Notes: generated by a model not told the origin, from the letters alone. Shown: positions 1 through 7,892, numbered from the stretch's first letter. The stretch is DNA of 64,000 nucleotides from Collinsella aerofaciens (GCF_019131995.1 NZ_JAHONA010000011.1:1-64000), one strand, 5' to 3'. Made by a program: numbers and translations.

Positions 1-76
1 AGAGTTTCTCGGCGAGCTGTTCTTGGGAGAGCCCCATCGCCTCGCGCCTCGTCTTGATCTGGTTGCTGATGTCCAT
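1..76 (-). CDS. Xre-type helix-turn-helix regulator, N-terminal fragment cut by window edge
   Basis: The minus strand reads MDISNQIKTRREAMGLSQEQ and continues LAEKL before running off the left edge, so only the first 25 residues are visible. The pattern IKTRREAMGLSQEQLAEKL is the start of a Cro/C1-type HTH domain. The ATG at 74-76 is preceded by a good ribosome site (GGAGGTG, about 5 nt upstream), which fixes the start. It closely resembles the N-terminus of the regulator at 676-1296, so the two are probably paralogues. Length and C-terminal domains cannot be judged from this window. Confidence 0.75.
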   Translation of the reverse strand, partial: MDISNQIKTRREAMGLSQEQLAEKL

Positions 77-231
77 CGTCACCTCCCGGTCGTGAAGGAG
101 CGTCCCGCGAACACGCCGGGTGCGCTATCGAATCTGTTGTACATCATATGCGGCAAGGCTTGCCGGGCGCTGCAAAAACTGTTTTGCACGGGGTTTACCT
201 GCATGATTGTTGCTGCGATGGCTTAGCGATG

Positions 232-576
232 TTATCGAGCAGTCATCCAAGTGTACAGGCCCATGGCGGCGTAGCCGATTGCGGTATAGGCAACCCCATG
301 GAACGCAAGGTCCTGGCTGCCCTCGACCTTGAGGGGAAACAGGACCGCGGGTCCGATTCCGAGCGCCGCGGGTACCCAGAAGAGCGTCCTCGCGGAGTTT
401 GCGGCGAGCAGGCCGAGGGCGATCGCAGTTACGGGGAGCACGAGGTAGATCAGCGCCATCATGGCGATCATACCGGCATCGGATGGGACGAAGCTCACCA
501 GGAGGGCGGGGATTGCCCAGCAGGCGCCAACGATTGCGATCAATGCGATGAGGGACGCGCGTACGGTGACGTTCAT
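232..576 (-). CDS. Small multi-pass membrane protein, unknown function
   Basis: This encodes 114 residues starting MNVTVRASLIALIAIVG. Four hydrophobic stretches suggest four membrane segments (about residues 5-25, 33-53, 58-80 and 92-110). I chose the ATG at 574-576 because it has an AGGAGGT ribosome site 4-5 nt upstream; the frame is open further 5' but has no such site. It lies just downstream of, and on the same strand as, the HTH/membrane regulator at 676-1296. That suggests a two-gene unit in which the regulator controls, or acts with, this membrane protein. I recognise no family. Confidence 0.6.
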   Translation of the reverse strand: MNVTVRASLIALIAIVGACWAIPALLVSFVPSDAGMIAMMALIYLVLPVTAIALGLLAANSARTLFWVPAALGIGPAVLFPLKVEGSQDLAFHGVAYTAIGYAAMGLYTWMTAR

Positions 577-598
577 GGGGCACCTCCTAACGGGAATC

Positions 599-633
599 GC
601 CCCCATTCTGGCATACATCTTCAGAATGGGGGC
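599..633 (-). terminator. Hairpin between regulator and membrane-protein genes
   Basis: A perfect 12-bp stem (GCCCCCATTCTG pairing with CAGAATGGGGGC) closes an 11-nt loop between the HTH gene and the membrane-protein gene. No clear T-run follows on either strand, so it may be an attenuator or an RNA-stabilising hairpin rather than a full terminator. Confidence 0.4.
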
Positions 634-675
634 TAAGGGGGATACCATTTCGGGGAACGGGCGCGTACCGCGCTT

Positions 676-1296
676 TTAACTCAGCATCTTGGCGAGCATG
701 CCGATGCCGGCGCCCACCAGTCCGCCGGCGATGGCGCCGATGATGATCTGCGCCGCGTTGCGCGTGCCCTTGACCCAAGGGTCCATCTCGCGCTCACGGC
801 GCCCCTCGAGCGTGTCGCGATCGACCTGCTCGCCGCGGCTAAACGCCAACACCTCGCGGTACGTGACGAGGTCGTGCTGCTTCTTCATGCGTTCCATATA
901 CACGAACGCCACGAGCATCACGACGAGCGCCACGGCGGCAAACGCCGCGGTGGGCGCGATGTGCATGCCCCAGCCCCATTCGAACTGGAACGCCGCCCAC
1001 GCGCTCAGCACCAAAAACACGACCGCGCTCACGACCGTGATTGTGGAGAGGGCGTTGTACTTCTTGACCGCTTCGTTCATTACCTGTGCCATGGTTTCCA
1101 CATCTCCTTTGATGAGGGAGTCCACGGTCACCCCGAACACGTTGGAAAGCAGCAGCAGGCTCTGGACATCCGGATACGTACGGCCGCACTCCCAGTTGCT
1201 GATGGTCTGGCGCGACACGTAGATGCGCTCCGCCAGATCGTCTTGGGACAGTCCGAGCTCCGTGCGATGCTCCTTGATGTGCGAGCCCAGCTCCAT
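676..1296 (-). CDS. Xre-type HTH regulator with C-terminal membrane segments
   Basis: 206 residues. Residues 1-64 form a Cro/C1 helix-turn-helix (IKEHRTELGLSQDDLAERIY, then VSRQTISNWECGRTYPD, the recognition helix and its usual trailer). Hydrophobic segments follow at about 84-104, 115-134 and 182-203, so this is a membrane-anchored DNA-binding protein, an architecture common in Firmicutes and Actinobacteria. The ATG at 1294-1296 follows a GGGAG site; an upstream in-frame start (to 1344) lacks one. Its signal is unknown. Direct repeats upstream (1369-1432) are candidate autoregulatory sites. The gene precedes a small membrane protein on the same strand. Confidence 0.8.
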   Translation of the reverse strand: MELGSHIKEHRTELGLSQDDLAERIYVSRQTISNWECGRTYPDVQSLLLLSNVFGVTVDSLIKGDVETMAQVMNEAVKKYNALSTITVVSAVVFLVLSAWAAFQFEWGWGMHIAPTAAFAAVALVVMLVAFVYMERMKKQHDLVTYREVLAFSRGEQVDRDTLEGRREREMDPWVKGTRNAAQIIIGAIAGGLVGAGIGMLAKMLS

Positions 1297-1368
1297 GCGT
1301 TTGCTCCCTAGAGGGTCGGGGTGACCCCTGTCGAGAGCCACCATGTCATTGACGCGAGCATCGTACCA

Positions 1369-1432
1369 TCAAAGGTCTTTATATTTGACCCCCACGGGGC
1401 AAAATCGAGCTGTCAAAAGGCTTTATATACGA
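1369..1432 (-). promoter_or_regulatory. Tandem repeats upstream of HTH regulator, candidate operators
   Basis: Two copies of a near-identical 18-20 nt sequence occur upstream of the regulator: TCAAAGGTCTTTATATTTGA at 1369-1388 and CAAAAGGCTTTATATACGAC from about 1414. They are 45 bp apart, about four helical turns, and each contains a partly palindromic AAAGG(T)CTTT core. Spacing and position suit a cooperative operator for the downstream minus-strand HTH protein. The rest of the 1297-1639 gap contains only the hairpin at 1452-1487 and GC-rich sequence with no supported gene. Confidence 0.45.
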
Positions 1433-1451
1433 CATCTAGCTGGGAAAAGAA

Positions 1452-1487
1452 CGGTCCCCAAAGGCGGATGCCTCCGGGGACCGGTTG
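1452..1487 (-). terminator. Rho-independent terminator after the SPFH/RHH operon
   Basis: Read on the minus strand, GGTCCCC pairs with GGGGACC around a GC-rich internal hairpin and is followed by TTCTTTT. It lies downstream of the small RHH gene at 1640-1831, so it most likely ends that minus-strand operon. Confidence 0.6.
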
Positions 1488-1639
1488 GTGCGTATAGAGG
1501 GGGCGAGCTTGCTTTGGGTTGGTGTTGGCCCCGCCGCTCGTCTCGACTTTGGAGCGGCGGGGCTCAGCTCTGCCTCGACCGCGGCGCGGGGCGCGGCTTT
1601 GTCCCGACGTCGGCAGCGGCCGAGCCCTGTCTTCCCAGC

Positions 1640-1831
1640 TTAGCCCTCCTCGCCTTTGGGCGCGTCCTTGGACGAGGGCTCTTTCTTCGGCAGCCTTCCC
1701 GCGCGTTTGAGGGCGTCTCGCAAGATCCATTCCACCTGACCGTTGGCGCTGCGCATCTCATCGTCCGCCCAGCGTTGGACGGCCTCCCAGATAGCGGGGT
1801 CTATACGGAGTGGATACTGCTTGCGTGCCAT
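1640..1831 (-). CDS. Small ribbon-helix-helix-like protein paired with SPFH gene
   Basis: 63 residues starting MARKQYPLRIDPAIWEAVQR. The pattern (a short basic beta-strand KQYPLRID, then two helices ending in NGQVEWILRDALKRAGRL) is that of Arc/MetJ-type ribbon-helix-helix proteins. A basic/acidic tail KKEPSSKDAPKGEEG follows. It sits about 65 nt downstream of the SPFH gene on the same strand and probably shares its transcript. By family it could bind DNA or act as a small partner of the SPFH protein; nothing in the sequence decides between these. The ATG at 1829-1831 is the only start giving the complete fold. Confidence 0.65.
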   Translation of the reverse strand: MARKQYPLRIDPAIWEAVQRWADDEMRSANGQVEWILRDALKRAGRLPKKEPSSKDAPKGEEG

Positions 1832-1895
1832 GACGTGCCTTCTTGTCGAATGTGCAATTCTGCACCCGTCCCCAAATTACTCATTGGTGTTGGGG

Positions 1896-2915
1896 TTAGT
1901 ACAGCGAGCCTGCGTTGAGCACCGGGTGCGCCTCGGATTCACCGCAGAGCACCACCATGAGGTTGCTGGCCATCTGCGCCTTGCGCTCGTCGTCGAGCTC
2001 GATGGTGCCGCCGGCAGCCATCTCCTTCACGGCCATGTCGACCATGGAGACCGCGCCCTCGACGATCTTCTTGCGTGCGGCGATGACGGCCTCCGCCTGC
2101 TGGCGGCGCAGCATCGCCTGGGCGATCTCGGGGGAGTAGGCAAGATGGGTGAGGCGGGCGTCGTCGACCTCCACGCCGGCGGGCGCCAGGCGCATCGCGA
2201 GCTCGCGGCGCAGGGCTTCGGAGACCTCTTCCACATTGGCGCGCAGCGTGATGGCGCCGGCGGCATCGGACTCGTCCTCCAGGTGGTCGTAGGCGTACAC
2301 GCTCGCCACGTGGCGCAGCGCCGTCTCGGCCTGCATGGCGACATAGCTCTGGTAGTCGTCGACGTCGAAGAGCGCCTTGGCGGTATCGGCGACGTGCCAC
2401 ACCACGACGGTTGCGATCTCGATGGGGTTGCCCATTTTGTCGTTGACCTTCAGGCGCTCGCCATTCAGGGTGCGCACGCGGGTGGAGATAGTGGTGGGGT
2501 TGCCCTTGGCGGCCTTCTGCGCCGCGGCCTTGGCGGCCTTGGAATCGCTCATCTCGAGCTCGATCATCTCGCCGATCCCGGCCGATCCGCCCATGCTCTT
2601 GCTAAAGAACGGGTTGGCCCAGAAGAGGCCCTCGTCGCGGACGGTGCCCACGTACTTGCCGAACAGGATGCACACGCGCGCCTGGCCGGGCTGCAGCGAG
2701 AAGAATCCGTTGAGTGGGATGAACCACAGGCAAAACGCGAGGATGCTGAGGCCGAGCCCCCATCCGTATACTGCGGGCGCGTCGACGCCGTCGGGCGTGC
2801 TCGCGAGCCCGATGGTGCTCCAGATAAAGAGGCCGATGATGGCGATGAGCGCCACCGCCACGGCGACGAGCATGCCGTAGCCCGACTTGGCCTTGAGTTG
2901 CTTTTCCACGCTCAT
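1896..2915 (-). CDS. SPFH/Band 7 domain membrane protein
   Basis: 339 residues. Two membrane segments lie at about 13-36 and 50-67, followed by an SPFH (prohibitin homology) region that begins around FFSLQPGQARVCILFGKYVG and includes VVVWHVADTAKALFDVDDYQ. An Ala/Glu-rich helical region (AQAMLRRQQAEAVIAARKKI) follows, as expected for membrane-scaffold proteins that oligomerise. The start at 2915 is preceded by AAAGGA. The RHH gene follows on the same strand. Related proteins organise membrane microdomains or protease complexes; the specific role here is unknown. A 12-bp palindrome lies upstream (3031-3042). Confidence 0.85.
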   Translation of the reverse strand: MSVEKQLKAKSGYGMLVAVAVALIAIIGLFIWSTIGLASTPDGVDAPAVYGWGLGLSILAFCLWFIPLNGFFSLQPGQARVCILFGKYVGTVRDEGLFWANPFFSKSMGGSAGIGEMIELEMSDSKAAKAAAQKAAKGNPTTISTRVRTLNGERLKVNDKMGNPIEIATVVVWHVADTAKALFDVDDYQSYVAMQAETALRHVASVYAYDHLEDESDAAGAITLRANVEEVSEALRRELAMRLAPAGVEVDDARLTHLAYSPEIAQAMLRRQQAEAVIAARKKIVEGAVSMVDMAVKEMAAGGTIELDDERKAQMASNLMVVLCGESEAHPVLNAGSLY

Positions 2916-3030
2916 TGTGAGTTCCTTTCACGACTGCGCCGGCGTTTGCGTGACGTCCCCGGCGCCGCGCTCCAGATTGCGATGGGGAGGAGGCGAGTCC
3001 CCGAGCAGTCCGTGCGACTGCTGATTGCAT

Positions 3031-3042
3031 TGTGATATCACA
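3031..3042. promoter_or_regulatory. Palindrome upstream of SPFH operon
   Basis: TGTGATATCACA is a perfect 12-bp palindrome 116 bp upstream of the SPFH start. It is a candidate operator for a dimeric regulator (GntR-, CRP- or RHH-type sites look similar). No matching regulator is adjacent apart from the small RHH protein of the same operon. Confidence 0.35.
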
Positions 3043-3161
3043 TTGAAACCATGTCATGAACGACAATCGCCGTTTGCCGATTGACTCCCATCGCCTCGGG
3101 GAACTCCCCACCACTCTGGTAGTTTCTTCCATTCAGTTCACGCGACCTGACGGGAGCCCCC

Positions 3162-3359
3162 ATGAGCGAGCCGCTCGAATCGTTTCTGCGCGTCGGAATG
3201 ATTGTGTTCGTCTTCGGCCCGCTGGTTGCGTGGGCCGCTCGCCGCGGCGCGCGCGAGCGCCGCGAGGCGACAGACGTCCTCGAGCGCTTCACGGTGCGCA
3301 TGCCCGCGGGTGGTATGGGCACTGCCGGGGAACGGGCCTGCCTGTCGCTCCTCGCGCCC
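3162..3359 (+). other. Possible N-terminal remnant of a membrane protein gene
   Basis: An ATG at 3162 with a GGGAG site about 5 nt upstream opens a frame reading MSEPLESFLRVGMIVFVFGP, then LVAWAARRGARERREATDVL, a plausible membrane anchor followed by a basic region. The frame does not stop until it has run far into the antisense of the MGMT and trpS genes. A complete gene is therefore unlikely. If real, it is a truncated 5' remnant or a short protein without its own stop. Confidence 0.18.
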
Positions 3360-3692
3360 CTACATCACGCCCGCAGGCCAGCGGTACCGGGTGAGGTCGA
3401 CTCGGCCGTCGTCGAGAAATTCGACACCCTCGGCTTCGAGCAGCTCACGTTGCGCCTCAGGTCCGCCAAAGGCGAAGCCCGCAGCGAGGCGGCCGTCGGC
3501 AAACACGATGCGATGGCAGGGGATGACGCCCGGTTGAGGGTTGACGTGCAGGGCATATCCCACGTAACGGGCTCGCCTGGGCTCGCCGACGAGCTTGGCG
3601 ATCTGCCCGTAGGTGGCGACCATGCCCGCGGGAACCTGTGCGACCATCTCGTAGACGCTCCCGAAGAAGCCCTCGCGGTTCCTATCAGCCAT
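3360..3692 (-). CDS. MGMT-family alkyltransferase (single C-terminal domain)
   Basis: 110 residues. The sequence carries the DNA-binding helix (MVATYGQIAKLVG) and the PCHRI motif with the reactive cysteine at residue 59, then the FADGRLAAGFAFGG region. This is the catalytic domain of O6-alkylguanine-DNA methyltransferases without the N-terminal domain of Ada or Ogt. Such short proteins are either minimal alkyltransferases or ATL-like proteins; ATLs usually have Trp in place of Cys, so retention of Cys favours an active suicide enzyme that removes alkyl groups from guanine. ATG at 3690-3692; an adjacent GTG three bases upstream is a less likely start. Confidence 0.8.
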   Translation of the reverse strand: MADRNREGFFGSVYEMVAQVPAGMVATYGQIAKLVGEPRRARYVGYALHVNPQPGVIPCHRIVFADGRLAAGFAFGGPEAQRELLEAEGVEFLDDGRVDLTRYRWPAGVM

Positions 3693-3743
3693 CACAAACC
3701 TTTCAGTGCGCGGGTATCGGCGCGCCCGCGAGCAGCGGACGCG

Positions 3744-4721
3744 CTACGCCTCCAAGAACCTCTCGACAAGCTCCTCAAACGCGCCGTCCATGCCCGTGGT
3801 CTCGAGCACGGCGTCGCAGTGGGGGCGCACGTCGTCGGTGACGTACTTCTTGAGCGCGCCTGCGCCGCCCATGCCGATCTCCTCGGCGATCTCGACCTCG
3901 GAGCGGCCGGTGCAGATGGCGGCGGTGGAGAGCAGGCCGGACACACCGGGACGGGCTTCGGGGTCGAACGTGATCATGCGCTCGCCGTCGGTCTGGCTCT
4001 TCTTGATGCGCTTGGCCGTCTCCTCGGCGGTCATGGAGATGTTGATGGCGTTGCCGTAGGACTTGCTCATCTTGCGCCCGTCAAGGCCGGGCAGCAGCGG
4101 CGTATCGGACAGCAGCGCGTCGACCTCGGGGAACACCTTGCCGTAGCGGTTGTTGAACTTGCGTGCGATGGTGCGGGTGAGCTCGATGTGCAGCAGCTGG
4201 TCGCGCCCGACCGGCACGACGTTGCCCTTGCAGAACAAGATGTCGCACGCCTGGTGCACGGGGTAGGTGAGCAAAAGGCCGGTGACCTCATGGCCGCTGG
4301 CCTCCATCTCGGCCTTGACGATGGGGTTGCGCTGCAGCAAGGCCTCGGAGACGAGCGACAAGAACGGCAGCATGAGCTGGTTTGCCGCGGGCACGGCGGA
4401 GTGCGTGTAGATCATCGTCTTGTCGGGGTCCAGGCCGCAGGCCAGGTAGTCGATGACCATGTTGTAGACGTTGTCCTAGATGTTGTCGGTGCTGTCGCGG
4501 TCGGTGATGACCTGGTAGTCGGCGATGAGCACGTTGGTGTGGACGCCCATGTCCTGCAGCTCGACACGGCTCTTGAGCGTGCCGAAGTAGTGGCCGAGGT
4601 GCAGGCGGCCGGTGGGGCGGTCGCCGGTGAGCATGGTGTACTTCTCGGGGTGCTGCGGCAGGTCGGCGCGGATCTGGTTGCTGCGCTCGAGGCTGACCTC
4701 ATAGCTGAGCTCGTTGGGCAT
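3744..4721 (-). pseudogene. trpS: Tryptophanyl-tRNA synthetase interrupted by an in-frame UAG codon
   Basis: The full reading frame would encode about 325 residues of TrpS, starting MPNELSYEVSLERSNQIRAD with an AAGGAG site. The class I signature HLGH (in PTGRLHLGHYFG) lies in the first part and KMSKS (GRKMSKSYGN) in the second. Both parts are in the same frame, separated only by a TAG at 4476-4478 (codon 82, between DSTDNI and DNVYNMVIDY). A single C-to-T change from CAG (Gln) would explain it. Options are a pseudogenised second trpS, a sequencing or assembly error, or amber suppression. TrpS is essential, so if the stop is real another trpS should exist in the genome. The downstream part has internal ATGs but lacks the HLGH motif. 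Confidence 0.8.
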
Positions 4722-4810
4722 GCTGTCTCCTTTTGGGTTGAGTGCCTGGCCGGCATTGTCGGTCTTGGTTGAAGATGAAGCTACCAGAGAAACGGCGTCT
4801 CTTGCCGGAA

Positions 4811-4960
4811 TCAACGATGGTTTTCGCCGTGTCGTCCCGCAGGGTCGTTTCCCTTCTTGGGAAGGAGCCCCTCGATATGCTCGAGCCGCTCCTCATGGGC
4901 CACGTGCGCCGCGCGTTCCTCGGCGGCGAAAGCGGGGTCTTCGGGCGTGACGGTCTCATC
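4811..4960 (-). pseudogene. C-terminal remnant of an unidentified gene
   Basis: The minus strand reads an acidic, helical segment (DETVTPEDPAFAAEERAAHV, AHEERLEHIEGLLPKK) ending at a stop at 4811, about 90 nt upstream of trpS. It has coding-like composition but no start. It abuts the 5'-truncated DeoR remnant on the other strand at about 4955-4968, where both frames lose sense. That looks like a deletion or recombination junction joining two gene remnants. I do not recognise the family. Confidence 0.35.
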
Positions 4961-5409
4961 TCGCTGTCGACTCCGGTACCACCGCGACGGCGCTCCTGAG
5001 CCTGCTCGTCGACAAGCCGGTGACTATCTACACCGCCAACGGCTATGCATGTCGGTTTACGGGCGAGCTTGCTGCTAAGGTGGTGGTAATTGGCGGCGAC
5101 TTCAACCCCGTTACCTGCTCGCTCACCGGTCCTATGGTTGAGAGCGCGCTGCGCGAGCTGTACGTTGACCGGGCGTTTATAGGTGTCAACGCGGTGGACG
5201 AGGACCGCGGCATCATGACGCCAGGTTATCCCGAGGCTATCAAAAAACGTATCGTGATGCAGAATTCCCAAGCGAGTTACGTACTCGCCGATAGCTCCAA
5301 GTTCCACGTGTTTTCAAATGTAAAGGTGTGCGACCTGGAGGGCTTTACTGTTATTTCCGACAAGCGCGACGCCAAAATCGGCGAACGCGTCAAAATGATC
5401 ACGGCCTAG
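4951..5409 (+). pseudogene. DeoR-family regulator, C-terminal sensor domain only
   Basis: The frame reads AVDSGTTATALLSLLVDKPV, then TIYTANGYACRFTGELAAKV and on to TVISDKRDAKIGERVKMITA. This is the sugar-phosphate-sensing domain of DeoR-type repressors (the D-S-G-T-T motif and the VDRAFIGVNAVDEDRGI region are typical). The N-terminal winged-helix DNA-binding domain is missing: the frame meets a TGA at 4948-4950, and there is no start with a ribosome site before DSGTT. An ATG at 5020 would give only part of the domain. It is probably a decayed regulator. Nothing nearby indicates which sugar operon it belonged to. Confidence 0.65.
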
Positions 5410-5440
5410 GACACTGGGGCATCGCATCTTGCCCTCAAGC

Positions 5441-5471
5441 CGTTGCCCACGTAATGAAGCGTGGGGCAAAT
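5441..5471. terminator. Weak hairpin between converging DeoR remnant and HAD gene
   Basis: GTTGCCCACG pairs imperfectly with CGTGGGGCAA across an 8-nt loop. It lies between two convergent genes and could serve as a bidirectional terminator, but no strong T-run follows. Confidence 0.3.
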
Positions 5472-5496
5472 GTGCGCCCCATTCCTGATTTGGGGA

Positions 5497-6255
5497 CTAG
5501 CTTAGTTCGTCGGCTATTTGGTGCTCGTAGAAGGCTTCTACTACGGCGTTGAAGTTGCGGGCGAAGTCTTCCATGGATCCGCGCCAGGTGGCTCGGCTCG
5601 GTTTTCCCTGGCCCACGTAGGCGGTCTGGATGCCGCAGTCGGGGCTGGGGAAGTCACGCTTGGGATCGTTGCCCACCATGAGGACCTCGTGCGGCTCGAG
5701 TCCCATCACCTGCAACTGCTCCAGGTAATACGTGGCATCGGGCTTGCAGCGGGTGGCGTTTCCCATGTGCGTCACGAGTTCAAAGGGGACGTCGCTCAGC
5801 TCGCCCCAGCCCATGCGACACTCGATGGCACCCTGGGGAAAGCTAGGATTGGTGAAGAGTGCACAGCGCAGCCCTGCGTCCTGTACTGCCTGGAGCGCGG
5901 CGTGCGCGCCGGGCATTGCCTTCGCGTTGATCATGTCGTCGTTTTTGAACGGCAAAATCTCGCGCTCGTAGTAGGTAAACGCCTCGTTGATGAGGGGGTC
6001 CGAGAGGCAAATGCCGCATCTGCGCTCGACCTCGGTCTGATAAAACCCAAGATTGGTTCGGTTGTCCGTGCCGCTTCGGCGGTTGGCGTTGAGGTCGACC
6101 AGGATGGTGCCGAGGCGCGCCATCGTGCCACCGCGGCTGCGGCGCCCGATATCCGCGAGCATCGACGAGACATCCTTAAAATAGCGAAGGATGAACGCGT
6201 TGAGGTTGATGCTAAGAAGCGTCTCGTCCATATCGAAAACGACTGCTTTGAGCAC
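5497..6255 (-). CDS. HAD-superfamily hydrolase
   Basis: 252 residues. Motif I is VFDMDETLL (Asp8 nucleophile, Asp10 acid/base). Later motifs include LFTNPSFPQ (motif II), a lysine in the CKPDATYYL region (motif III), and VGNDPKRDFPSPDCGI (motif IV with two acidic residues). It is therefore a phosphatase or phosphoglycolate-phosphatase-like enzyme; the substrate is not predictable. The start is GTG at 6253-6255, preceded by GAAAGG. It converges with the DeoR remnant. The 315-bp gap to rpsA holds the rpsA promoter and leader. Confidence 0.8.
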   Translation of the reverse strand: MLKAVVFDMDETLLSINLNAFILRYFKDVSSMLADIGRRSRGGTMARLGTILVDLNANRRSGTDNRTNLGFYQTEVERRCGICLSDPLINEAFTYYEREILPFKNDDMINAKAMPGAHAALQAVQDAGLRCALFTNPSFPQGAIECRMGWGELSDVPFELVTHMGNATRCKPDATYYLEQLQVMGLEPHEVLMVGNDPKRDFPSPDCGIQTAYVGQGKPSRATWRGSMEDFARNFNAVVEAFYEHQIADELS

Positions 6256-6410
6256 GCGGGCACCTTTCTCGAAAAATCGTTCCAGAATCGTTGGCTCCGG
6301 ATACTTTACCCCAAAGCCGTATGCCTAACTGCCTATCGTCAACTTATGGAGACGGTCGTCCATAAGATTGCGAAAAAGTCTCCACACGAGTAAAAAATCG
6401 CAGTTCACGC

Positions 6411-6439
6411 TTGAAATCGAAATGATTTCCCCGTAACCT
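6411..6439 (+). promoter_or_regulatory. Candidate rpsA promoter
   Basis: TTGAAA (6411-6416) and TAACCT (6434-6439) are separated by 17 bp, a good sigma-70-type arrangement, about 130 bp upstream of the rpsA start. The leader between them and the gene may carry translational control, as is common for S1 genes, but no specific structure is evident. Confidence 0.4.
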
Positions 6440-6570
6440 ATACGAACGTGATTGCATAAGCGTCACATTAGTATCTGTCGGCTCCCGAGTGTTCCTAAAC
6501 GTTGTGTGCTTGTCGCACCCTTCTGTAGGTCCTAGCAATCGGGGCCCCGTAGTTCGAAAGGGGTCCACCT

Positions 6571-7737
6571 TTGAGTGAGATTCAGAACTCGTCCATTTTC
6601 TCTCTTGACGATGTCAATGAGGAGGAGATGAACAACCTCATCGACGGTACGATTACCGACTTTGATGAGGGCGATCTCGTTAACGGCACTGTCGTTAAGA
6701 TCGAGCATGACGAGGTGCTCGTTGACATCGGATTCAAGTCCGAGGGCGTTATCCCGGTCCGCGAGCTGTCCATCCGCAAGGACGCTAACCCTGCAGACAT
6801 CGTTGCACTCGGTGATCCCATCGAGGCTCTGGTTCTCCAGAAGGAGGACAAGGACGGTCGTCTGGTCCTGTCCAAGAAGCGTGCCGAGTACGAGCGTGCT
6901 TGGAACCGCATCGAGGAGAAGTTCAACTCCGGCGAGAACGTCGAGGGCGAGGTTATCGAGGTTGTCAAGGGCGGCCTGATCCTCGACATCGGCCTGCGTG
7001 GCTTCCTGCCCGCCTCCCTCGTCGACCTCCGTCGTGTCAAGGACCTCACCTCCTACATGGGCACCCGCATCGAGGCCCGCGTCATCGAGATGGACCGCAA
7101 CCGCAACAACGTCGTCCTCTCCCGTCGCGTCGTGCTCGAGGAGTCCCGTAAGGCCGAGCGCTCCGAGATCCTGTCCAAGCTCAAGTCTGGCATGCGTCTC
7201 CAGGGCACTGTTTCCTCCATCGTCGACTTCGGCGCCTTCGTCGACCTCGGCGGTATCGACGGCCTCATCCACATCTCCGAGCTTTCCTGGAACCACGTCA
7301 ACCATCCTTCCGAGGTTGTCAAGGTCGGCCAGGAGGTCGAGGTCGAGGTTCTCGACGTCGATCTCAACCGCGAGCGCATTTCCCTGGGTCTCAAGCAGAC
7401 CACCGAGGATCCGTGGCGCGCACTGGTCAAGAAGTACCCCGTCGGCGCTATCGTCGAGGGCACTGTGACCAAGCTTGTCCCGTTCGGCGCTTTCGTCGAC
7501 CTGGGCGAGGGCATCGAGGGCCTGGTGCACATCTCCGAGATGGCCAACAAGCACGTCGATCAGCCTTCTCAGGTCACCCACGTGGGCGACAAGGTTCAGG
7601 TCAAGGTCATGGAGATCGACCTCGACCGTCGTCGTATCTCCCTGTCCATGAAGTCCGCTGCTGAGACTCTGGGCGTCGAGATCGAGGTCACCCCGCTGCC
7701 TTCCGAGAAGAAGGACGAGGAGACCGACGCCGAGTAA
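6571..7737 (+). CDS. rpsA: 30S ribosomal protein S1
   Basis: 388 residues with four S1 RNA-binding domains (about 36-104, 120-184, 206-274 and 291-360). The last two are best conserved (GTVSSIVDFGAFVDLGGIDG and GTVTKLVPFGAFVDLGEGIE, each followed by HISE). The start is TTG at 6571 with AAAGGGG upstream; the next in-frame ATG would remove part of the first domain. S1 binds mRNA on the 30S subunit. Four domains rather than six is normal for Gram-positive and actinobacterial S1. The gene has its own terminator at 7760. Confidence 0.95.
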   Translation: MSEIQNSSIFSLDDVNEEEMNNLIDGTITDFDEGDLVNGTVVKIEHDEVLVDIGFKSEGVIPVRELSIRKDANPADIVALGDPIEALVLQKEDKDGRLVLSKKRAEYERAWNRIEEKFNSGENVEGEVIEVVKGGLILDIGLRGFLPASLVDLRRVKDLTSYMGTRIEARVIEMDRNRNNVVLSRRVVLEESRKAERSEILSKLKSGMRLQGTVSSIVDFGAFVDLGGIDGLIHISELSWNHVNHPSEVVKVGQEVEVEVLDVDLNRERISLGLKQTTEDPWRALVKKYPVGAIVEGTVTKLVPFGAFVDLGEGIEGLVHISEMANKHVDQPSQVTHVGDKVQVKVMEIDLDRRRISLSMKSAAETLGVEIEVTPLPSEKKDEETDAE

Positions 7738-7759
7738 ATCGGTTTGACGATCACTTGTT

Positions 7760-7796
7760 TTAAGGGATCCGTCCGCAATGGACGGGTCCCTTTTTG
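7760..7796 (+). terminator. rpsA terminator
   Basis: AAGGGATCCGTCC pairs with GGACGGGTCCCTT (one mismatch) around a 5-nt loop and is followed by TTTTT. This is a classic rho-independent terminator just after rpsA. Confidence 0.85.
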
Positions 7797-7892
7797 CATT
7801 TGCTGCTGAGGTACGCGATGCTGCCCGTGCGCAATGCTGTCCGGTCTGTCTGCTTGCTATTGGGTTGTCGGTGCATGAAAAAATGCCGACAT

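Noticed and set aside
4476..4478. Pyrrolysine at the trpS UAG
   Set aside because: No pyl genes are visible and TrpS proteins are not known to use pyrrolysine. A CAG-to-TAG change is simpler.
4969..4990. GGTACCACCGCG suggesting a T-box leader for trpS
   Set aside because: The bases are on the wrong strand for trpS in the conserved orientation and they encode the DSGTTATA motif of the DeoR remnant. No specifier stem is visible.
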